From the NCBI GenBank assembly GCA_030646745.1, contig JAUSKV010000110.1, positions 1 to 8,893 on the forward strand: 8,893 nucleotides of DNA, written 5' to 3'. The notes under the pieces were generated by a model. It had not been told where the DNA came from, ran no database searches, and saw nothing but the letters and a program-made list of their open reading frames with translations. Position numbers and translations under genes: made by a program. Within the stretch, counting starts at the first letter, position 1. Every line of letters starts with the position of its first letter. Origin of the DNA: Sulfurimonas sp. GTDB taxonomy: Bacteria; Campylobacterota; Campylobacteria; Campylobacterales; Sulfurimonadaceae. Shown piece after piece: positions 6,519-8,893 of the stretch.

Positions 6519-7910
6519 ATGCAAAAGCTTTTTGATGAGGTTTCATCGTTAGATAAAAGATGCTACGAAGAGTTTGCTCTGAGCGAAGATATTTTGATGG
6601 AGCATGCAGCCAACGGAATGGCAGAATTTATCCGTAAAAACTTTGAAAAAGGGTCGTCGGTTATCGTGGCATGTGGCAGTGGCAATAACGGAGCGGATGG
6701 CTTGGCATGCGGAAGAATTTTGCATGGCGACTATGCCGTCTCTCTTTTTTACGCGAAAGATCCAAAGTCGGAGATGGCAGTTTTGCAAAACAAAAGAGCC
6801 AGAAGTGTTGGGGTAAATACATGTTCAGAGCTTAGGGATTGTGATGTTTTAATTGATGCTGTAGTCGGCACGGGTTTTGATGGCGAATTTAGCGATGAAC
6901 TTAAAAAAGTTATGTCTGGGCTCAATGCTCTTAAAGCTTTTAAAATCGCATGTGATGTTCCCTCCGGTCTTAAACAAAACGGTGAATGTGCCGATGCGTG
7001 CTTTGTGTGCGATGTAACGCTTACGATGGGAGCTTTGAAAAAAAGAATGTTTCTTGACGGAGCAAAAGAGTTTGTCGGAAAAATTGAGATTTTGAATTTG
7101 GGTGTGTCACGAGCGGTGTATGAGACACAAAGTTCGTGGAATTTGCTAGATTTGGAGGATTTGAAACTTCCCTATCGAACCAAAAAAGATTCGCACAAAG
7201 GAAGTTTCGGACATTTAGCCTTAGCATGCGGAACTAAAGCGGGAGCAAGTATCATGAGTGCGGAGGCTGCTCTGAGATTTGGAGCCGGTTTAGTAACTCT
7301 TGTCGGTTATGAAATAGTGCAAGTTCCGCAGACAATTATGTACTCGCATGAAGTACCTTCTAATGCAACGGCGCTGGCTTTGGGCATGGGTTTGGGAGAG
7401 GAGTTTAGCGACAAAGAGTTGAATAAATTTATGGGTAATCCCCTTCCTCTTATAGCCGATGCCGATATTTTTCATATGCCGATACTCGCAAAGATTTTAA
7501 AAAGAGAAGAGGTGGTTTTGACTCCACATGCTAAGGAGTTTACGGCACTTTTAAAGCGTGTGCAAATAGCAGATATAAGTGTTGAAGTTTTGCAAAAAAA
7601 CCGTTTCAAATATGTAGAACTCTTTTGTCAGAAATTTCCACATGTTGTGCTTTTGCTCAAAGGAGCAAATATCATTATTGCAAAAGGGGATGAATTTTTT
7701 ATCAATCCACATGGTACGCAAGCCTTAGCGAAAGGAGGAAGCGGAGATGTATTAAGTGGCTTAATCGGCTCACTTTTGGCTCAAGGTTTTACTCCGCTCG
7801 AAGCTGCAAAAAATGGTTCACTCGCACATGTGAGTTTGGCATGTAAATACAGCGGTGCTGATTTTTCACTCACGCCGTATGATTTGATTGACGGCATTGC
7901 AAGATTATAA
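6519..7910 (+). CDS. nnr: Bifunctional NAD(P)H-hydrate epimerase / ADP-dependent dehydratase
   Basis: A metabolite-repair enzyme that restores damaged NAD(P)HX: the N-terminal domain epimerises R and S forms and the C-terminal domain dehydrates S-NAD(P)HX using ADP. In 463 aa the YjeF_N-type epimerase domain (about 1-205) shows ACGSGNNGADGLACGR (51-66), DAVVGTGFDGEF (113-124) and ACDVPSGL (144-151). The ribokinase-like dehydratase domain (about 220-463) shows HKGSFGHLALACG (226-238), AALRFGAGLVTLVG (250-263), TPHAKEFTALL (335-345) and GTQALAKGGSGDVLSG (399-414) with catalytic Asp at 410. The usual GNNGGDG reads GNNGADG here. It is somewhat shorter than E. coli YjeF (about 515 aa). The ATG follows the ATPase stop by 2 nt, so translation is probably coupled. 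A GC-rich hairpin begins 7 nt past the stop. Assignment is firm. Confidence 0.95.
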   Translation: MQKLFDEVSSLDKRCYEEFALSEDILMEHAANGMAEFIRKNFEKGSSVIVACGSGNNGADGLACGRILHGDYAVSLFYAKDPKSEMAVLQNKRARSVGVNTCSELRDCDVLIDAVVGTGFDGEFSDELKKVMSGLNALKAFKIACDVPSGLKQNGECADACFVCDVTLTMGALKKRMFLDGAKEFVGKIEILNLGVSRAVYETQSSWNLLDLEDLKLPYRTKKDSHKGSFGHLALACGTKAGASIMSAEAALRFGAGLVTLVGYEIVQVPQTIMYSHEVPSNATALALGMGLGEEFSDKELNKFMGNPLPLIADADIFHMPILAKILKREEVVLTPHAKEFTALLKRVQIADISVEVLQKNRFKYVELFCQKFPHVVLLLKGANIIIAKGDEFFINPHGTQALAKGGSGDVLSGLIGSLLAQGFTPLEAAKNGSLAHVSLACKYSGADFSLTPYDLIDGIARL

Positions 7911-7916
7911 AAATTT

Positions 7917-7935
7917 TTTGCCTCAAAGAGGCAAA
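7917..7935 (+). terminator. Hairpin after nnr, possible terminator
   Basis: A perfect 8-bp stem TTTGCCTC (7917-7924) / GAGGCAAA (7928-7935) with loop AAA lies 7 nt after the nnr stop. It is followed by CTTTAGTG, so the U-tract is poor, while a T6 run (7914-7919) precedes and enters the stem. It may end the ATPase-nnr transcript inefficiently, or protect its 3' end, leaving read-through into thiG possible. Confidence 0.55.
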
Positions 7936-7962
7936 CTTTAGTGCCACAGCGGCTAGCGTAGT

Positions 7963-7983
7963 AAAATGGACTTTGTTCATTTT
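7963..7983 (+). other. Hairpin upstream of thiG
   Basis: AAAATGGAC (7963-7971) and GTTCATTTT (7975-7983) pair over 9 bp, with one G-T wobble, around a TTT loop. It ends 30 nt before the thiG ATG. No U-run follows (GCGTG). A weak promoter-like pair, TGGACT (7967-7972) and TAAATT (7989-7994) with 16-nt spacing, overlaps it. It could be a leader structure, a second end point for nnr mRNA, or a protein-binding site. The remaining bases 7936-7962 are GC-rich for the area and hold nothing I recognise. Confidence 0.45.
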
Positions 7984-8013
7984 GCGTGTAAATTAAGTAT
8001 TAAGGAATGAAAA

Positions 8014-8793
8014 ATGGATGGTAAATTAAAAATTGGAAAATATGAGTTAGGTTCTCGTTTAATCGTTGGAAGCGGAAAATATAAAGATTTTGAGACAACG
8101 AAACAGGCAACACTTTTGAGCGGAAGTGAGCTAATCACAGTCGCGGTTCGTCGTTTAAACATCACAAATCCAGATCAAGAGAATCTTCGCGACACATTCA
8201 AAGGAACAAATGTAAAGTTTTTGCCAAACTCTGCCGGATGTACAACTGCAGAAGAGGCGATAACTACATTTCGTCTGACTCGTGAGGCAACAGGGATTGA
8301 TTTGATAAAACTCGAAGTTATCGGTGATACTCTAAAAACGCTCTATCCAGATGTTTTGGAGACTATTAGAGCATGCGAAATTTTATCAAAAGAGGGTTTC
8401 ACAATTATGGCTTACACTTCGGATGACCCGATTATGGCAAAAAGACTTGAAGATGCCGGTGCACATGCCATCATGCCTTTGGCTGCACCCATCGGAAGTG
8501 GTTTAGGGATTCAGAACCCATACAATATAGTCTTTATTCGTGAAGCCGTAAGTGTTCCCGTAATTGTTGATGCGGGAATTGGGTGTGCGAGTGATGCGGC
8601 GTATGCGATGGAGTTGGGTGCACATGGTGTTTTAACAAACACGGCAATCGCTTGTGCACAAAACCCGATGATTATGGCTGAGGCTATGAAACATGCGGTA
8701 ATTGCAGGAAGAATGAGCTATTTATCGGGAAGAATTGCTAAACGACCTTATGCGACTGCCTCTTCTCCGATTGACGGAATGATACAGTTTTAA
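8014..8793 (+). CDS. thiG: Thiazole synthase ThiG
   Basis: A cytoplasmic TIM-barrel enzyme that builds the thiazole phosphate of thiamine from 1-deoxy-D-xylulose 5-phosphate, ThiS thiocarboxylate and dehydroglycine. The 259-aa protein is full length for the family. Visible motifs: [13 protein letters not shown] (11-23), [14 protein letters not shown] (69-82), [10 protein letters not shown] (96-105) with Schiff-base Lys at 99, [16 protein letters not shown] (154-169), [10 protein letters not shown] (181-190) and [14 protein letters not shown] (205-218). AAGGA (8002-8006), 7 nt before the ATG, supports the start; an ATG at 8007 is out of frame. The usual partners (thiS, thiF, thiH or thiO, thiE) are not in the window, so thiG stands apart from them here or they lie elsewhere. 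No TPP riboswitch is recognised in the 103-nt leader. Its stop overlaps the end of the convergent GGDEF gene by 4 bp. Confidence 0.97.
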   Translation: MDGKLKIGKYELGSRLIVGSGKYKDFETTKQATLLSGSELITVAVRRLNITNPDQENLRDTFKGTNVKFLPNSAGCTTAEEAITTFRLTREATGIDLIKLEVIGDTLKTLYPDVLETIRACEILSKEGFTIMAYTSDDPIMAKRLEDAGAHAIMPLAAPIGSGLGIQNPYNIVFIREAVSVPVIVDAGIGCASDAAYAMELGAHGVLTNTAIACAQNPMIMAEAMKHAVIAGRMSYLSGRIAKRPYATASSPIDGMIQF

Positions 8794-8893
8794 TAAGTCA
8801 CCACTCTATTTCTGCCGCTTTGTTTGGCATCATAGAGTGCTTTATCAACTCTGTCTGTTAAGCTCTCTCTGCTTTCATTGCGGATATATTCGG
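8790..8893 (-). CDS. GGDEF-domain protein (probable diguanylate cyclase), C-terminal end
   Basis: The last 33 codons of a - strand gene that continues beyond the right edge. The peptide reads [20 protein letters not shown] and then [13 protein letters not shown] before TAA at 8792-8790. The ending [13 protein letters not shown] is the characteristic final helix and turn of GGDEF domains, which make cyclic di-GMP from GTP. The GGDEF active-site loop and any sensor domain are outside the window, so catalytic activity cannot be judged. The gene is convergent with thiG and the two stops overlap by 4 bp. Confidence 0.88.
   Translation of the reverse strand, partial: EYIRNESRESLTDRVDKALYDAKQSGRNRVVTY
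8802..8839. repeat. Interrupted inverted repeat inside the GGDEF 3' end
   Basis: CACTCTAT (8802-8809) pairs with ATAGAGTG (8832-8839). Inside it TGCC (8813-8816) pairs with GGCA (8826-8829) around a 9-nt loop. The structure begins 9 nt after the thiG stop and lies within GGDEF codons for [13 protein letters not shown]. No T-run follows, so it is not a textbook terminator, but it is the only strong hairpin available to end the thiG transcript. Confidence 0.45.

Noticed and set aside
6549..7475. Alternative-frame open frames within nnr (6549-6788 -, 6604-6816 +, 7021-7227 -, 7290-7475 -)
   Set aside because: The nnr frame has conserved motifs throughout, so these are shadows.
7911..8013. TPP riboswitch in the thiG leader
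   Set aside because: The conserved CUGAGA core and the rest of the aptamer are not present, and the gap is short.
7977..8165. A 62-codon - strand frame over the thiG start
   Set aside because: It overlaps conserved thiG N-terminal coding sequence and its start lies in the hairpin region without a ribosome site.
1..8893. Mobile element, CRISPR array, tRNA or rRNA
   Set aside because: No transposase, integrase, regularly spaced repeats or cloverleaf sequences were seen on reading both strands.

Overview
The window looks like a chromosomal segment of a Campylobacterota bacterium, probably Sulfurimonas or a close relative. This placement is inferred from AT-rich base use, compact gene packing, TATAAT-type -10 boxes without a clear -35, and the protein sequences. 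It was not tested by any database search. Nearly all genes are core or common accessory genes. There is no insertion sequence, prophage, CRISPR array, tRNA or rRNA. No complete new defence or biosynthetic system is visible; the least explained items are a small P-loop ATPase and a STAS/chemoreceptor gene pair.

Left part (1-2700): the 3' end of rplT (ribosomal protein L20, + strand) is followed by nested inverted repeats that probably form its terminator. Convergent to it, on the - strand, lies a two-gene unit: a small STAS-like protein, then 2 nt later a transmembrane chemoreceptor with a periplasmic NIT (nitrate/nitrite-sensor type) domain. A candidate promoter lies just upstream of the STAS gene.

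Middle (2704-5662, - strand): a tightly packed cluster transcribed kdsD/kpsF (arabinose-5-phosphate isomerase, KDO and LPS precursor) -> rluB-type 23S rRNA pseudouridine synthase -> rarA (AAA+ recombination factor). Junctions are a 1-nt stop/start overlap and a 2-nt gap into a TTG start, so translation is probably coupled. The -10 box of kdsD lies 6 nt before its ATG, which suggests a leaderless mRNA.

Right part (5782-8793, + strand): from a divergent promoter run an uncharacterised P-loop ATPase and, 2 nt later, a bifunctional nnr (NAD(P)HX epimerase/dehydratase). After a 103-nt gap holding two hairpins comes thiG (thiazole synthase), alone without other thi genes in view. At the right edge the last 33 codons of a GGDEF-type diguanylate cyclase enter on the - strand, and its stop overlaps the thiG stop by 4 bp.

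The gene groups look like separate housekeeping units (ribosome, envelope sugar, rRNA modification, DNA repair, metabolite repair, thiamine) plus signalling genes (STAS/MCP, GGDEF). Apart from co-transcription, no shared pathway is evident.
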